Source: Nocardioides sp. YR527
GTDB taxonomy: Bacteria > Actinomycetota > Actinomycetes > Propionibacteriales > Nocardioidaceae
Assembly: GCF_900101045.1 (NCBI RefSeq)
Contig: NZ_FNFN01000004.1
Location: 576,564-640,563 of the forward strand
Direction of reading: 5' to 3'
DNA: 64,000 nt
In this document: positions 17,676-26,808 of the stretch, piece by piece
Layout of the letters: each line of letters opens with the position of its first letter
How positions within the stretch are numbered: position 1 is the first letter of the stretch
Made by a program: the position numbers and the translations under genes
The notes under the pieces: model-generated
What the model was told of the DNA's origin: nothing
The model's database searches: none
What the model saw: the letters and a program-made list of their open reading frames with translations, nothing else

Positions 17676-17720
17676 GCAGCCTACTTGCGACGCAAATCAC
17701 ATGTCGAGTTCCATGAATCC

Positions 17721-18824
17721 ATGACGTTCTCCCTGAGCGAACAGCAGAGGATCCCGACCTCCGGCGCCCGCGCCGCGAAGGCCTTCAACGTGCAAGGCCT
17801 GGACCTGCTCGCCATCCCTCAGCTCGCCGTCGACGTGGCGGGGAAGCCGGCCGGGATGAACGACGGCGACAGCGACACCGAGGTGCTGTTGTACCGTCTG
17901 GCCGGCGACCGCTACGAGCCCTTCGGCTCGCTCATCGGGCCGGGCGGCGAGGACGCCGAGTTCTTCCAGATCGACGGACGGTCGTTCCTGGCGATCGCAT
18001 GCATCCGCACCGGGTCGGGCCCGTACGATTTCGACACAGACTCGCTGATCTACGAGTGGCGCGAGGGTGCGTTCGAACTGTTCCAGAAGTTCCCCTCGTT
18101 CGCCGCGAAGCAGTGGAAGCACTGGCAGGTCGCGGGGCGCCACTTCCTCGGCCTAGCCCAAGGCCTCGAGCTGCCTGGCGCTGGCCACAACCGCAACTCG
18201 CTGGTCCTCGAGTGGGACGGCGCGTCGTTCGTGCCCTTCCAGACCATCCCGTCGCACTGGAGCTACAACTGGTACCCGTTCGAGATCGACGGCCGCCTGT
18301 ACGTCGCGCACGCCGACCACGTCGGCGCGAGCGTGCTCTACCGCTGGGCCAACGACCGGCTTGAGCCGCACCAAGAGCTGATCGCCAGCGGAGGAAGGGC
18401 GTTCGTCCACTTCGAGCGCGATGGCGATGTCTACCTCCTGGCAGCCGCGATAACCGAGCCTCCGCGCCTCCTGCGGTGGGACGGCACCGTGTTCGTCTCC
18501 GTCCAGGAACTCGCCGGCACGGGTGCGCGCGAGCTCACCCTGATCGAGTCCGCGGGCCGACTTCTGATCATCCGGGTCAACTTCATCACCGGCAGCCCGG
18601 CCGCCCCGGAGCCCAGCCTGTGGTCGCAGATCTACGAGTGGCGGGACGGCGCGCTCGACGTGCTCACCGAGTTCCCGACAGTCGGCGGCACTGATTCCGA
18701 GATCCTCCGGGTCGATGGGGCCGTCGTGACGTTCGCCGTGTCGAACGGCCTGTCCGCCGACGTCCGCTTCGCCGGTGAGTCGGTCATCTACCGGCTCGAG
18801 CTCCTCGAAGCGGGGGCGGCATGA
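17721..18824 (+). CDS. EPTP-repeat beta-propeller protein, cytosolic
   Basis: A 367-residue protein made of about seven repeats of ~45-50 residues with the EPTP (epitempin) pattern: aromatic-rich strand such as LYRWANDRLEPHQEL, then a GG/W-containing strand, then a strand like ERDGDVYLLAAA. Repeat starts can be seen at VLLYRL, LIYEWR, LVLEWD, VLYRWA, RLLRWD, QIYEWR and VIYRLE. Seven repeats predict a closed seven-bladed propeller. There is no signal peptide, so it should stay in the cytoplasm, unlike animal EPTP proteins. Start ATG 17721 fits the divergent promoter; its ribosome site is weak. Function unknown; a ligand-binding or enzymatic propeller serving the operon's substrate is the inference. 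Confidence 0.82.
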   Translation: MTFSLSEQQRIPTSGARAAKAFNVQGLDLLAIPQLAVDVAGKPAGMNDGDSDTEVLLYRLAGDRYEPFGSLIGPGGEDAEFFQIDGRSFLAIACIRTGSGPYDFDTDSLIYEWREGAFELFQKFPSFAAKQWKHWQVAGRHFLGLAQGLELPGAGHNRNSLVLEWDGASFVPFQTIPSHWSYNWYPFEIDGRLYVAHADHVGASVLYRWANDRLEPHQELIASGGRAFVHFERDGDVYLLAAAITEPPRLLRWDGTVFVSVQELAGTGARELTLIESAGRLLIIRVNFITGSPAAPEPSLWSQIYEWRDGALDVLTEFPTVGGTDSEILRVDGAVVTFAVSNGLSADVRFAGESVIYRLELLEAGAA

Positions 18825-20032
18825 CCACCGAGTACGTCGAGAACCCCGCCCTGCTGGCGCTCTACCGGGCCTACACGGCGTCCGCCCACAGCATCGGCGC
18901 CAGGTTCGGGCTGGCGGCCGAGCGGCTCGACTCCTCGCGCCCCCTCCTGGTGGCGACGCACGGCGACATCGCCGTGTACCTGGGCAACGGCGCCCCGCCG
19001 ATCATCGAGAGCTTCCGGCTCGGAGCGCGAGGCTTCAAGGAGCTGGCAGCGATCTCCCACCTCGGCCCGGCCGTCTCCACGCTCGCGCGACTCAAGGAGC
19101 TCGAGCCCGACGGAGACTGGCGTCGCTCGGCCGAGACGCTGCTCGACGCCTGTCGCGCCGTGCACACATCGAACTCTCGCCGACTCTGGGCCGACGAGAT
19201 CGCAGTCGAGGCCTTCGTCGGCCGCGAGGAGTCGATCGCCCGGATGACGCAATACGCGTGCGTCGTGACTGAGCGCTTCCTGGAGCGGTCACTCGACGAC
19301 GACACCTACCTCAGCGCCGACCACGTACGTCGCTACCTGCTGGAGGGGCCGGCCGACGACCTACCCGTTCCGATGAACCGGATCATGGTCGCGACGTTCT
19401 TCCTCACCGGGATGGACACCTCCCACCGTCTGATCCGGTGGTGCGACGCCCTGGACCTGCCGTGGGAGAAGGCGATGGTGATCATCGCCGGCCGCCAGGG
19501 ACGCCCGACTGCCGGCGTCACCCGCGACAGCAACAGTGTCGCGAAAGTCATCAACACGATCTCCCGAGGGCGTCTACCGCACCGCCACCTGCTGATCGCC
19601 CCGCACGCGCCCGTCTTCCCCCTGTACGACGGCACCGACCTCGCGGCCGCATCGGCGCTCGAGGGCGAGTACCGGCGAATGTGGTCGACCATCATCGCGA
19701 CGTCCGACCTCGGAGCGGACATGTTCACCGACTACCCACGGTTCGAGCCCGATCCCCCCACCGAGTCCTCTGCCTACGACGCGCAGACGATCACGCAGAT
19801 GCCGGCCATCCACGGCGTCGACGACTGGTTCTCGCTGACGGCACGCCTGCGGATGGTCCTGGAGGACCCTCGTCAGCTGCTGTCAGGAGCCGTCACCGAT
19901 TACGCGAGTCAACAGCTCGTCGATCACGACAACGACCCTAGGCGGGTTGTCGTGCCTGGCCTCGACGGGGAGCCGTACCCCGCTCTCTCGCCGCAGGTCG
20001 TCAGCGACCACGGGAGGTCGAGTTCTCGCTGA
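18821..20032 (+). CDS. Conserved-looking protein of unknown function in the importer operon
   Basis: A 403-residue protein, translationally coupled to the EPTP gene (ATGA overlap at 18821). I do not recognise the family. It is soluble, has no signal peptide or membrane segment, and contains ordered stretches rich in His/Arg/Asp: GRQGRPTAGVTRDSNSVAKV, PHRHLLIAPHAPVFPLYDG and AIHGVDDWFSLTARLRM. The mixed alpha/beta composition and clustered His/Arg residues suggest an enzyme. Its strict coupling to EPTP, ABC importer, aldolase and amidohydrolase genes suggests it acts on the imported compound. Confidence 0.8.
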   Translation: MTTEYVENPALLALYRAYTASAHSIGARFGLAAERLDSSRPLLVATHGDIAVYLGNGAPPIIESFRLGARGFKELAAISHLGPAVSTLARLKELEPDGDWRRSAETLLDACRAVHTSNSRRLWADEIAVEAFVGREESIARMTQYACVVTERFLERSLDDDTYLSADHVRRYLLEGPADDLPVPMNRIMVATFFLTGMDTSHRLIRWCDALDLPWEKAMVIIAGRQGRPTAGVTRDSNSVAKVINTISRGRLPHRHLLIAPHAPVFPLYDGTDLAAASALEGEYRRMWSTIIATSDLGADMFTDYPRFEPDPPTESSAYDAQTITQMPAIHGVDDWFSLTARLRMVLEDPRQLLSGAVTDYASQQLVDHDNDPRRVVVPGLDGEPYPALSPQVVSDHGRSSSR

Positions 20033-20102
20033 CACCGCCATCGTTCGGGCGCAACGACCCAAGTACGCACTGCTTCTCGGTCATCCAAGGAGAAGAATCA
20101 TC

Positions 20103-21338
20103 ATGAAACGAAACATCCGCTCACCGTTCCGCGGAACTCGCGGCGGTGCCGCCGTGGCCGTGGTCTCGCTCTTGGTCCTCAGCGCAGGTTGTGGCCTGTC
20201 CGGCAGCGATCCGTCAGACGGCGACGGGCCGATCGTCATCGGCATGTCCCTCCCGCTGAGCGGCCCCGTAGCCGACCGGGCCAAGCCCGGCATGGAGGGA
20301 TACCAGTACTGGGTCGACGAGCTGAACTCGAACGGCGGGCTGCTCGGACGGGAGGTCGAGCTCAAGGTGCTGGACGACGGCTTCGACCAGCAGACCGCGA
20401 TCTCCGACTACACCCGCCTGATCTCCGAGGACAAGGTCGACCTGGTGCTCGGGACCTTCTCCTCCGACCTCAACGTTGCGGTCGCGCCGGTGGCCGAACG
20501 GTTCGGCTACGCCTACGTGCAGCCGTCCGGTGGCGCCGACGAGATCTTCGAGCGCGACCTCGAGTACCTGTTCTTCGCCCAGCCGGCGACGACGCAGAAG
20601 CTGCCTGACCGGTTCGTCGAGCTGCTGTCCACGATGCCCGAGGCCGAACGGCCGGAGACGGTGGGTCTCGTGCAGCTCGACGACCCGAACACGACTCAAG
20701 CGGCCAAGCTGTTCTCCGACCAGCTTGCCGAGCTCGGGATCGAGACGGTCTACGACGTGACCTATTCCCCGGACACGTCGAACTTCGACGCCATCGCCAG
20801 CGACATCAAGCAATCCGACCCCGACCTGGTCATCAACGGCGCGATCGCGGTTGACGGCATGTCGTTGATCCGATCGATGCAGAAGGTCGGTTTCTCGCCG
20901 CCGATGCTCTACCAGATGAACGCTCCGACCGACCCGACGTACGCGGAGACGATCGGCGAGGCCAATACCGAGGGCATCTTCACCTACCTCGCGTGGAGCC
21001 CTGAGGCGGCGTACCCGACGAACGACGGCTTCGTGAGCGGCTACACCGAGGAGTACGGCGCCGCACCGAGCGAGGACGCGGCGAACTCCTACACCGCGGG
21101 GCAGGTCCTCGCCGAGGCGGTCGACTCGGTCGGCAGCCTCGACCAGGAGGCGATCAAGGACTGGCTGCATGCAAACAGCGTGGAGACCATCGTGGGCCCC
21201 CTCAACTGGGACGAGACCGGTCGCCCGCAGGGCGACATGCTTCTCGGGCAGTTCCAGGACGGCGAGATCAAGATCGTCGGCCCGGACTCGGCGGCCACCA
21301 CCGACGAGGTCATCTACGCCAAGCCCGAATGGCAGTAG
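20103..21338 (+). CDS. Branched-chain-type ABC transporter substrate-binding lipoprotein
   Basis: A 411-residue type I periplasmic-binding protein of the LivK group. The N terminus is a lipoprotein signal with lipobox LSAGC (Cys30). The mature part starts IVIGMSLPLSGPVADRAKPG, and SGGADEIFERD and FSPDTSNFDAI-like segments follow the family pattern. AAGGAG lies nine bases before ATG 20103. Relatives in catabolic operons bind aromatic acids or amides rather than leucine; the operon's aldolase and amidohydrolase favour that here. Confidence 0.92.
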   Translation: MKRNIRSPFRGTRGGAAVAVVSLLVLSAGCGLSGSDPSDGDGPIVIGMSLPLSGPVADRAKPGMEGYQYWVDELNSNGGLLGREVELKVLDDGFDQQTAISDYTRLISEDKVDLVLGTFSSDLNVAVAPVAERFGYAYVQPSGGADEIFERDLEYLFFAQPATTQKLPDRFVELLSTMPEAERPETVGLVQLDDPNTTQAAKLFSDQLAELGIETVYDVTYSPDTSNFDAIASDIKQSDPDLVINGAIAVDGMSLIRSMQKVGFSPPMLYQMNAPTDPTYAETIGEANTEGIFTYLAWSPEAAYPTNDGFVSGYTEEYGAAPSEDAANSYTAGQVLAEAVDSVGSLDQEAIKDWLHANSVETIVGPLNWDETGRPQGDMLLGQFQDGEIKIVGPDSAATTDEVIYAKPEWQ

Positions 21339-21405
21339 TCGTCGGCGCATCCGCACCTGTCGATACATCCTTCCGCACTCTGTCGATCCACATGGGAGAC
21401 CCTGC

Positions 21406-22290
21406 ATGACCCTCTTAGTCCAGACACTCATCCTCGGTCTGCTGATCGGTGGTATCTACGCGCTGATGTCCTCGGGGTTCACGCTTGTCTTCGGCGTCAT
21501 GAAGATCATCAACCTGGCCCACGCTGCGATGATCGTCCTAGCGGCATTCTTCACCTGGTGGGTCTGGGACCTGACCGGCATCGACCCACTTCTCCTCGGG
21601 GTCGTCGCCACGCCGGTCATGTACGGCTTTGGGTGGGTGCTCTACAAGACCGTGATCGCGCGGGTGCACCGAGCCGATCATGAGCTGGCGATGGTCGCCT
21701 CGTTCGCGGTGGCCATCGCCGCCAGCGGGGTGATGTCGCTGGTCTGGGGCACCGAACTGAGGGCGGCGACGCCGAGCTACTTCAACACCTCTCTCGAGAT
21801 CGGCTCGATCGTGGTGCCGCACGCCCAGCTGTACGCGTGCGGCGGCGCCGTCGCGCTCCTGCTGGGGCTCTACGTGCTGCTGCGACGTACGTTCATCGGA
21901 CGGGCGATCAAGGCCTGCGCCGAGAACCGTGACAGCGCCGAGCTCGTCGGCATCAACGTCGAGCGGACCATGGCTCAGATGTTCGCGATCGGGGCCGCCA
22001 CCACCGGGTTCGGCGGCGCCGCGCTGTCGGTGATCTACCAGTTCTTCCCCGAGTCGCACTTCGTGTGGATCGGCCGGATCCTCTGCGTGGTCATCCTCGG
22101 CGGCCTGGGCAGCCTGGCCGGCGCCGCGCTCGGGGCTGCGGTGCTCGGCGTCGGCGAGACGATCACCGCGATCTACATCGACACCCAGTGGGCCACGACC
22201 GTGCCCTACATCCTGATCATCGCGATCCTCGTTCTCAGGCCCCAGGGCCTGCTGGGAGAACGTATGCGCGCGGACGGGGCACACGCATGA
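21406..22290 (+). CDS. Branched-chain-type ABC transporter permease (LivH type)
   Basis: A 294-residue integral membrane protein with the LivH signatures GGIYALMSSGFTLVFGVMKI, NLAHAAMIVLAAF and the late VVILGGLGSLAGAALGA motif. About eight membrane segments. It forms the translocation pore with the permease half of the following fused protein. The stop overlaps the next start by ATGA. Confidence 0.93.
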   Translation: MTLLVQTLILGLLIGGIYALMSSGFTLVFGVMKIINLAHAAMIVLAAFFTWWVWDLTGIDPLLLGVVATPVMYGFGWVLYKTVIARVHRADHELAMVASFAVAIAASGVMSLVWGTELRAATPSYFNTSLEIGSIVVPHAQLYACGGAVALLLGLYVLLRRTFIGRAIKACAENRDSAELVGINVERTMAQMFAIGAATTGFGGAALSVIYQFFPESHFVWIGRILCVVILGGLGSLAGAALGAAVLGVGETITAIYIDTQWATTVPYILIIAILVLRPQGLLGERMRADGAHA

Positions 22291-24131
22291 TTGCCGCAGT
22301 GGTCACCCGTGCCGCCGACCGGGTCGCCAGCGCCCGGAAATGGCTCATCGCCGGCGGAATCGTCTTCGTGGGCTGCATCCCGCTCCTCACCTCGAGCGCG
22401 TACATCCAGAACGTGATGATCCTGACGTTCCTAATGTGTGTCCTGGGTCTGGGCTGGAACATCATGTCCGGCTACACCGGCTACATCAGCCTCGGGCACA
22501 GCGCCTTCATCGGGATCGGCGCCTACACCGCCGGCATTCTGGCCGAGCGCTGGCAGGTCTCGCCGTTCCTCGTCGCACCACTGGGCGGGGTGGCGGCGGC
22601 GCTCGTCGCGTTCTTGCTCGGGCTGACTACACGGCGCACCCGCGGCCCGGCGTTCGTGATCGTCTCGTTCGCGCTCCTCGAACTGCTCGGGTTGCTCGCC
22701 CGCAATCTGTCGTCGCTCACGGGTGGCAGCCAGGGGCTCGCGATGCCGCTACCCGACTGGGACCTCACCTTCTACAACTGGCCGTTCTACTACTCGCTGC
22801 TCGCGCTCGTGCTCCTCAGTCTCTGGATGACCCGCGCGATCCGGCGCTCGAAGTTCGGCCTCGGCCTGGTCGCGATCCGCGACGACGAGGACAAGGCCGC
22901 CGGCATCGGGGTCCTCACCCCCGTCTACAAGTCACTCGCCTTCATGTCGAGCGCCGTGCTGGTCGGCGTCGCCGGTGCCGTCTACGGCTACTACGTCAGC
23001 TATCTGTCGGTCAGCACCATGTTCGACATCGTGCTGAGCATGCAGGTGGTGCTGGCCGTCCTCATCGGCGGCCGCGGCACGTTCTGGGGACCCGTGCTCG
23101 GCGCGTTCATCGTCGTGCCCCTCACCGAGCTCACGAACACCACGATCGGCGGCCTGGACGCAGGTGCCTTCCGGCTCCTCATGTTCGGCGGTCTGCTCCT
23201 GCTCGTCACGATGCTCCTTCCCCGCGGCATCCTGCCGACGGCAGGGGCCTGGCTGACGAAGCTGAAAGCCGGCGATACCGGCCGGACCGGCGCGCGTCTC
23301 GTCGAGAGCGGGCTCCCGACCGTGCCGCCCAGTTTGCGCGACGAGTCCGCCGCGGTTGGGGGTGACGTGCTGCGCGTGGAGGACGTGGTGATGCGGTTCG
23401 GCGGCGTCCTCGCCATCGACCAGGCGTCGTTCTCGGTGCCGCGGGGCTCGATCACCGCGCTCATCGGGCCCAATGGTGCGGGCAAGACGACGCTGTTCAA
23501 CGCCATCGATGGCACCTACACCCCGGCCGCCGGGGATATCGTCCTCGAGGGCAAGTCGCTCGCCCGGGCCGACCGCACACGACGCGCGTTCCGGGGTATC
23601 GGTCGCACCTACCAGCTGCCGCGGCTCTTTAACAGCCTGACCGTTCTCGAGAACGTTGCCGCTGTGAACTCCAGCTTCAGCGTGCGCCGCCTCGCGGCCT
23701 CGGCCGTGTCGGGCGAGGAGGCCGCGCGTGCGACCGAGCTGCTCGAGTTCGTGGGCCTCGGCGACTATCTGGACGTCAAGGCGACCGACATGTCGTACGG
23801 GCAGAAGAAGCTGGTCGAGCTCGCACAGGTGCTGATGCTCGATCCAGCAGTCATTCTGCTCGACGAGCCGGCCGCGGGGATCAACCCGACGCTGCTGCGC
23901 CGGCTGGCGGATCTGATCAGGGCCCTCAACGAGTCGGGCCGGACGTTCGTGATCGTCGAGCACGACATGCAGTTCGTGCTCGCTCTCGCCGACAGGGCGA
24001 CCGTGCTCGCACGGGGCCAGGTACTCATGTCGGGCGCGCCGGACGTGGTCAGCCGCCACCCGAAGGTCATGGAGGCCTATCTCGGTGACGACTTCGTGCT
24101 GGAGAAGACGATGGGAGGTGCCACCACATGA
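22287..24131 (+). CDS. Fused ABC permease-ATPase (LivM-LivG type)
   Basis: A 614-residue fusion. Residues ~1-335 are the LivM permease (GLGWNIMSGYTGYISLGHSA, IRDDEDKAAGIG, late LIGGRGTFWGPVLGAF). After a ~40-residue linker the C-terminal ~250 residues are a LivG ATPase with Walker A GPNGAGKTT (394-402), signature MSYGQKKLVELAQVL and Walker B VILLDEPAAG. Such fusions are known in some actinobacterial and proteobacterial importers. Start ATG 22287 overlaps livH; the stop overlaps the second ATPase by ATGA. Confidence 0.93.
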   Translation: MIAAVVTRAADRVASARKWLIAGGIVFVGCIPLLTSSAYIQNVMILTFLMCVLGLGWNIMSGYTGYISLGHSAFIGIGAYTAGILAERWQVSPFLVAPLGGVAAALVAFLLGLTTRRTRGPAFVIVSFALLELLGLLARNLSSLTGGSQGLAMPLPDWDLTFYNWPFYYSLLALVLLSLWMTRAIRRSKFGLGLVAIRDDEDKAAGIGVLTPVYKSLAFMSSAVLVGVAGAVYGYYVSYLSVSTMFDIVLSMQVVLAVLIGGRGTFWGPVLGAFIVVPLTELTNTTIGGLDAGAFRLLMFGGLLLLVTMLLPRGILPTAGAWLTKLKAGDTGRTGARLVESGLPTVPPSLRDESAAVGGDVLRVEDVVMRFGGVLAIDQASFSVPRGSITALIGPNGAGKTTLFNAIDGTYTPAAGDIVLEGKSLARADRTRRAFRGIGRTYQLPRLFNSLTVLENVAAVNSSFSVRRLAASAVSGEEAARATELLEFVGLGDYLDVKATDMSYGQKKLVELAQVLMLDPAVILLDEPAAGINPTLLRRLADLIRALNESGRTFVIVEHDMQFVLALADRATVLARGQVLMSGAPDVVSRHPKVMEAYLGDDFVLEKTMGGATT

Positions 24132-24877
24132 TCGAGTTCCGCAACGTGTGCGCCGGCTACGGCGGCGGCGACGTACTGCAAGGTCTCGACCTGAGAGTCG
24201 AGGACAAGAGCATCACCTGCATCGTCGGACCGAACGGCGCGGGCAAGTCGACCGTGCTGCGGACCTTGAGCGGGCTCCTGAGCCCGCGCGTCGGCGAGAT
24301 CCTGCTGGACGGTCGTGCTCTGCATACGCTGTCCGCCGCCCAGGTGCTGGCCGCCGGTGTGGCCCAGGTGCCGCAGCAGGGCGGGCTCTTCGGCGGCCTG
24401 AGCATCCGCGACAACATGCTGCTCGGCGGCTACCTCGTGCGGCGGCAACGTCGCGAGCTGAACAAGCGCATCGACGAGCTCGCTGAGGTCTTCCCGATCG
24501 TCGCCGAGCGCGCGCTCGACAAGGCAGCCGACCTCTCCGGCGGGCAGCGCAGGATCGTCGAGTTCGCGCGGGCACTGGTGACCGAACCGAGCGTCATCCT
24601 GCTCGACGAGCCGACGCTCGGCCTCGACCCGAAGACCTGCGCGACCGTGTTCGAGACGACCCAGCAGGTCAACGCCCTGGGAACGACAGTTCTCATGGTC
24701 GAGCAGAACGTCCGCTTCGGGCTACAGCTGGCCGACCACGGTGTGGTGATGGAACGCGGGCAGGTGCTGATCTCCCAGCCGGCCGATGTGCTGCTCGGGC
24801 GCTCCGACATGGCCTCGATGTTCTTTGGTGCCGCCCCGACCGAGCCCGCTGTCGACGTGCCCGGGGGGCCGGCATGA
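24128..24877 (+). CDS. Branched-chain-type ABC transporter ATPase (LivF type)
   Basis: A 249-residue ATPase: Walker A GPNGAGKST near residue 35, signature LSGGQRRIVEFARAL, Walker B VILLDEPTLGLDP and the His-replaced switch region LMVEQNVRFGLQLAD (EQN as in LivF). It pairs with the ATPase half of the fusion to power import. It overlaps both neighbours by four bases. Confidence 0.93.
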   Translation: MIEFRNVCAGYGGGDVLQGLDLRVEDKSITCIVGPNGAGKSTVLRTLSGLLSPRVGEILLDGRALHTLSAAQVLAAGVAQVPQQGGLFGGLSIRDNMLLGGYLVRRQRRELNKRIDELAEVFPIVAERALDKAADLSGGQRRIVEFARALVTEPSVILLDEPTLGLDPKTCATVFETTQQVNALGTTVLMVEQNVRFGLQLADHGVVMERGQVLISQPADVLLGRSDMASMFFGAAPTEPAVDVPGGPA

Positions 24878-25662
24878 CCAGTCCGTTCCTCGAGCGCCTC
24901 CGTGCAGGCGAGAAGACACTGATGCTGGGCATCCGCGCCTCGCGGACCACCGACGTCGTGCGGATGGCGGCGTCGACCGGCCACCACGCCATCCTGGTCG
25001 ACCTCGAGCACTCGGCGATGTCTGTGCAGACCGCAACCGAGCTGTGCGCCGCAGCCCACGATCTCGGGCTGCGGGCATTCGTCCGGGCCCCGGAGCGGGA
25101 CTACGGCGTGATCGGGCGACTGCTGGACGGGGGAGCGCACGGGATCGTGGCGCCACGAGTGGAGTCATCCGCCGAAGCCAGCATGCTGGCCCGGGCCTGC
25201 CGGTTTCCGCCGGACGGCCAGCGCTCCCAGCTCGCGTCGCTGCCGATGTACGGAATGAGACCGACGCCGGCCCGGATCCTGAACCCGGCAGCCAACGCGT
25301 CCACCGTCGTGCAGGTGATCGTCGAGACGCCCGCCGGTGTCGACGCGGCTGACGAGATCGCCGCCGTGGACGGCGTCGACATCCTCGTCATGGGGGCCAA
25401 CGACTTCACCGCGGAGCTGGGTCGACCCGGTGACCACGGGCACCCGGACGTACGGGACGCGGTCGCGATCGTCGCTCAGGCATGCCAGCGCCACGGGAAG
25501 CTGTTCATGCTGGCCGGCATCGGCGACCGCGCGACCTACGACTCCCTCGCCGCCCTCGGGGCCTGCCCGCTGCTGCTGACCGGGATGGACTCCGAGCTCC
25601 TCTACTCCGCGATGCAGCAGCGCGCGGAATCCCTGCTGACCGCTCCTGAGAAGACGCCATGA
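24874..25662 (+). CDS. HpcH/HpaI-family aldolase
   Basis: A 262-residue class II aldolase/citrate-lyase-like TIM barrel. Visible motifs: LGIRASRTTDVVRMAAS at the N terminus, HAILVDLEHSAMS (metal-binding acid and conserved His), HGIVAPRVES and the VETPAGVDAADEI strand. These enzymes cleave 2-oxo-4-hydroxy acids into pyruvate plus an aldehyde. In this operon it probably performs the final C-C cleavage of the imported compound. The common GRVK-type residues needed for the bacterial HpaI substrate cannot be judged without alignment. Confidence 0.88.
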   Translation: MTSPFLERLRAGEKTLMLGIRASRTTDVVRMAASTGHHAILVDLEHSAMSVQTATELCAAAHDLGLRAFVRAPERDYGVIGRLLDGGAHGIVAPRVESSAEASMLARACRFPPDGQRSQLASLPMYGMRPTPARILNPAANASTVVQVIVETPAGVDAADEIAAVDGVDILVMGANDFTAELGRPGDHGHPDVRDAVAIVAQACQRHGKLFMLAGIGDRATYDSLAALGACPLLLTGMDSELLYSAMQQRAESLLTAPEKTP

Positions 25663-26537
25663 CGACCTTGCCGCTGAAAACGACCCCGATGCGGACCGCC
25701 TCGACCAACACGACACCTACGTTCGAGATGCCAGAAGGGGCCTGCGACTCGCACTTCCACGTCTTCGAACCCGGCTACCCCCACGTCCCGGCGCCGCTGT
25801 ACACCTTCCCGGACGGGACCCTGGAGCAGTACCTCGCGATGTGCGACTTCCTCGGTCTGGCTCGCGGTGTGCTCGTACAGCCGTCCTTCTACGGCACCGA
25901 CAACTCGCTCCTCCTCGACGCGCTCGACCGCGCCGGCTCCCGCTGCCGAGGCGTCGCCCAGGTCGAGGAGGACGTGACCGACCGACAGCTCGACGAGTTC
26001 CACCTGCGCGGGGTCCGCGCACTCCGCCTGGACCTGTTCGCCCGCCAGGACGAGCCGACCGAAGCGATCGTCGAGTACGTCCGCGCCATGGCTGGGCGAA
26101 CCCGGCCGCGGGGCTGGCACCTGCAGTTCTACACGCCCGGTCGCGTCGTACGTGACCTGTTGCCGTTCCTGTCCGACTTCGACGACACCTTCGTGATCGA
26201 CCACATGGGCTACATGAAGAAGGAGGAAGGGCTGACCCCGGCCGACTCCGACCGGATGCTCGCGATGTTCCGCGACAACCCGAACTGCTGGATCAAGCTC
26301 TCCGGCGCCTACCGGATCGCGAAGGACCGGCCGCTCTCGACGGTCGCCGAGCTCGGACAGGCTCTCGTCATGACCTGCGCCGGGCGCCTGACCTGGGGGT
26401 CGGACTGGCCGCACCTACCCAACGGACAGCGCGACACCGGCGAGCAGCTGAACCTTCTTGCCGACTGGGCGCCGGACACCGAAGACAGGCGTCTCATCCT
26501 CGTGTCATCAGCGGACAAGTTGTTCTTCGACGTGTGA
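25659..26537 (+). CDS. Amidohydrolase-family protein (2-pyrone-4,6-dicarboxylate lactonase-like)
   Basis: A 292-residue TIM-barrel hydrolase. The metal-binding HxH is in CDSHFHVFEPGYP, VQPSFYGTDN is typical of the LigI-like branch, and the late catalytic aspartate is in LTWGSDWPHLPNG. This branch hydrolyses lactones or related cyclic esters produced from aromatic rings. It is coupled to the aldolase by ATGA and ends the operon. A lactone-opening step followed by aldol cleavage is a reasonable scheme. Confidence 0.87.
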   Translation: MTTLPLKTTPMRTASTNTTPTFEMPEGACDSHFHVFEPGYPHVPAPLYTFPDGTLEQYLAMCDFLGLARGVLVQPSFYGTDNSLLLDALDRAGSRCRGVAQVEEDVTDRQLDEFHLRGVRALRLDLFARQDEPTEAIVEYVRAMAGRTRPRGWHLQFYTPGRVVRDLLPFLSDFDDTFVIDHMGYMKKEEGLTPADSDRMLAMFRDNPNCWIKLSGAYRIAKDRPLSTVAELGQALVMTCAGRLTWGSDWPHLPNGQRDTGEQLNLLADWAPDTEDRRLILVSSADKLFFDV

Positions 26538-26645
26538 GGCAGGCGCGCTGTTCGGCGGATACATCCGATCAATCGTCCGGCTTCGGCCTGTCAGTAGGGA
26601 ACGACTCGAACTCGCTACTCGAAAATCGTGACAGAAGGGCAGTGC

Positions 26646-26798
26646 ATGAAACGCCACAACACCTTGACCGACGAAGAGCGACTCGCCGTCCTCTTCGAGA
26701 TCATCGCGCGACACGGCTCGCTCGGCTCCGGCATGAGCAACGTCAAGACCGTGTTTGACACGACTGAGCGCGAGCAGGAGGAGCGCGAAAATTGTTAG
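26646..26798 (+). CDS. Small hypothetical protein, 50 residues
   Basis: A short frame starting ATG 26646 with AGAAGGG six bases upstream. The translation is acidic/basic mixed and helix-prone (LTDEERLAVLFEIIARHGSL) and ends EREQEERENC. No family recognised. It lies between the amidohydrolase and the MFS gene, and its last codons contain AGGAGGAG, a possible ribosome site for the next gene, which would couple the two. Moderate evidence only: no homology could be checked. Confidence 0.45.
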   Translation: MKRHNTLTDEERLAVLFEIIARHGSLGSGMSNVKTVFDTTEREQEERENC

Positions 26799-26808
26799 CC
26801 AGGCTAAG

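Noticed and set aside
17646..17676. A CRISPR-like or longer repeat array around the GTTAAC boxes
   Set aside because: Only two six-base palindromes 23 bases apart; no repeat-spacer periodicity here or elsewhere in the window.
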